Shown here: positions 62,450 through 64,000 of the stretch, piece after piece
Layout: every line of letters starts with the position of its first letter
Numbering within the stretch: the first letter of the stretch is position 1
NCBI RefSeq assembly: GCF_905171775.1
Contig: NC_053491.1
Location: forward strand, 304,819,833-304,883,832
From: Rana temporaria
Lineage: Eukaryota > Chordata > Amphibia > Anura > Ranidae
Reading direction: 5' to 3'
DNA length: 64,000 nt
The notes under the pieces: generated by a model
The model's database searches: none
Seen by the model: the letters and a program-made list of their open reading frames with translations, nothing else
What the model was told of the DNA's origin: nothing
Translations under genes and position numbers: made by a program

Positions 62450-64000
62450 GGGGGGTGGGCCCGGGGGGGTGCAGATATGGGACACTGGGATGGGAGCACA
62501 GTGGGGACACTGGGATGGGGGAGGGGAGTACAGGGGGGACACTGGGATAGGGGAGGGGAGTATAGGGGGGGAACACTGGGATGGGAGCACAGGGGGGACA
62601 CTGGAATAGGGTAGGGGAGTACCGGGGGGGGGGACACTGGGATGAGGGAGGGGAGTACAGGGTGGACACTGGGATGAGGGAGGAGATCACAGGGGGGACA
62701 CTGGGATGAGATCACAGGGGGGACACTGGGATGAGGGAGGAGATCACAGGGGGGACACTGGGATGAGGGAGGAGATCACAGGGGGGACACTGGGATGAGG
62801 GAGGAGATCACAGGGGGGACACTGGGATGAGGGAGGAGATCACAGGGGGGACACTGGGATGAGGGAGGAGATCACAGGGGGGACACTGGGATGAGGGAGG
62901 AGATCACAGGGGGGACACTGGGATGAGGGAGGAGATCACAGGGGGGACACTGGGATGAGGGAGGAGATCACAGGGGGGACACTGGGATGAGGGAGGGGAG
63001 CACAGGGGGGACACTGGGATGAGGGAGGGGAGCACAGGGGGGACACTGGGATGAGGGAGGGGAGTACGGGGGGGCACTGGGATGGGGGAGGGGAGACACT
63101 GGGATAGGGGAGGGCAGTACGGCGGGACACTGGGATGAAGGAGGAGATCACAGGGGGGACACTGGGATGAAGGAGGGGAGCACAGGGGGACACTGGGATG
63201 AGGGAGGGGAGTACAGGGGGGACACTGGGATGAAGGAGGGGAGTACAGGGGGACACTGGGATGAAGGAGGGGAGTACAGGGGGGACACTGGGATGAAGGA
63301 GGGGAGTACAGGGGGGACACTGGGATGAAGGAGGGGAGTACAGGGGGGACACTGGGATAGAGGAGGGGAGTACAGGGGGGACACTGGGATAGAGGAGGGG
63401 AGTACAGGGGGGACACTGGGATAGAGGAGGGGAGTAGGGGACACTTGGATGGGAGCACAGGGGGGACACTGGGAAGAGGGAGGGGAGCATGGGGGGGACA
63501 CTGGGATGGGAGCACAGGGTGGACACTAGGATAAGGGAGGGGAGTACAGGGGGGACACTGGGATAGAGGAGGGGAGTACAGGGGGGACACTGGGATAGAG
63601 GAGGGGAGTAGGGGGGACACTTGGATGGGAGCACAGGGGGGACACTGGGATGAGGGAGGGGAGCATGGGGGGGGACACTGAGATGAGGGAGGGGAGTATG
63701 GGGGGTGACACTGGGATGGGAGCACAGGGGGGACACTGGGATAGGGGAGGGGAGTACGGGGTGGGACACTGGGATGAGGGAGGGGAGTACAGGGTGGGAC
63801 ACTGGGATGAGGGAGGGGAGTACAGGGTGGGACACTGGGATGAGGGAGGGGAGTACAGGGTGGGACACTGGGATGAGGGAGGGGAGTACAGGGTGGGACA
63901 CTGGGATGAGGGAGGGGAGTACAGGGTGGGACACTGGGATGAGGGAGGGGAGTACAGGGTGGGACACTGGGATGAGGGAGGGGAGTACAGGGTGGGACAC
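62450..64000. repeat. 32-bp G-rich minisatellite, runs off the window
   Basis: About 45-50 variants of 'gggacactgggatgaggga' plus a short variable part (GGAGATCACA, GGGAGTACA or GGGAGCACA) repeat with a 32-bp basic period. Homogenised runs of one variant (62700-62990 with AGATCACA; 63770-64000 with AGTACAGGGT) show recent local expansion. The 354-codon minus-strand frame is a repeat translation (PVLPSLIPVS), not a gene. Confidence 0.92.

Noticed and set aside
62936..64000. 354-codon minus-strand open frame with PVLPSLIPVS repeats
   Set aside because: It is translation of the 32-bp minisatellite. Overlapping frames give similar proline/serine repeats, and no start context or domain exists.
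1..64000. tRNA, rRNA or host exons
   Set aside because: I saw no tRNA-like box pair, rRNA block or conserved host protein segment. This was by eye only; a tRNA or protein-profile scan would be decisive.

Overview
The window looks like gene-poor, transposon-saturated vertebrate DNA, most likely from a frog. That identification is an inference from the mixture of DIRS elements, Penelope-like elements (PLEs), piggyBac, Tc1/mariner, Harbinger-type and TTAA-type MITEs, Ty3/gypsy elements with a SCAN-like gag, and a CR1/L2-like LINE tail. I found no host gene, tRNA or rRNA. The only long intact reading frames belong to mobile elements: a piggyBac transposase (21614-23581, minus) and a SCAN-like gag (31602-33215, minus).

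Layout. 1-5400: LTR remnant, GC-rich spacer, a CpG-rich MITE, and a decayed minus-strand Ty3/gypsy element (gag 4535-5145, RT 1613-2950) split by a 1.56 kb palindromic insertion whose loop is a hammerhead-ribozyme-like motif. 5400-7680: two more copies of the CpG-rich MITE, one inside a TTAA MITE that itself sits in a degenerate tandem repeat. 8040-11215: 5'-truncated DIRS element. 11.2-14.6 kb: MITE ends, unassigned DNA and a Tc1 helix-turn-helix fragment. 14.6-56.7 kb: one Tc1-like element stretched over 42 kb by nested insertions. 57.1-58.7 kb: complete but mutated Tc1 element. 58.8-61.4 kb: MITEs and a PLE N-terminal fragment. 61.5-64 kb: simple and tandem repeats, ending in a 32-bp G-rich minisatellite that runs off the window.

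The nest. The outer Tc1-like element (14596-56684) took a Harbinger-type MITE at TTA and a complete 9.49 kb piggyBac at TTAA (15768-25257). Its other arm was split by a LINE 3' end (26670-26989 + 56180-56407). The LINE was split at TA by a mariner-type element (26992-56177), which holds a palindromic PLE (about 27171-36316), a DIRS element (36317-41300) and an LTR element (41301 to at least 50645). The first PLE is split by a complete gag-only LTR element with apparently identical 518-bp LTRs and a 5-bp duplication (30704-33868). The second LTR element's gag is split by a 7.6 kb inverted, chimeric PLE insertion with a 14-bp duplication (42425-50036). Target duplications and rejoinable flanks make most of this order readable directly.

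Most notable: hammerhead-like motifs recur at PLE-related sites, one exactly at a palindrome axis. The piggyBac copy looks structurally complete. The young gag-only element resembles the Gmr1-like lineage that gave rise to the SCAN domain. All family names were assigned by reading motifs and repeats by eye, without database searches.
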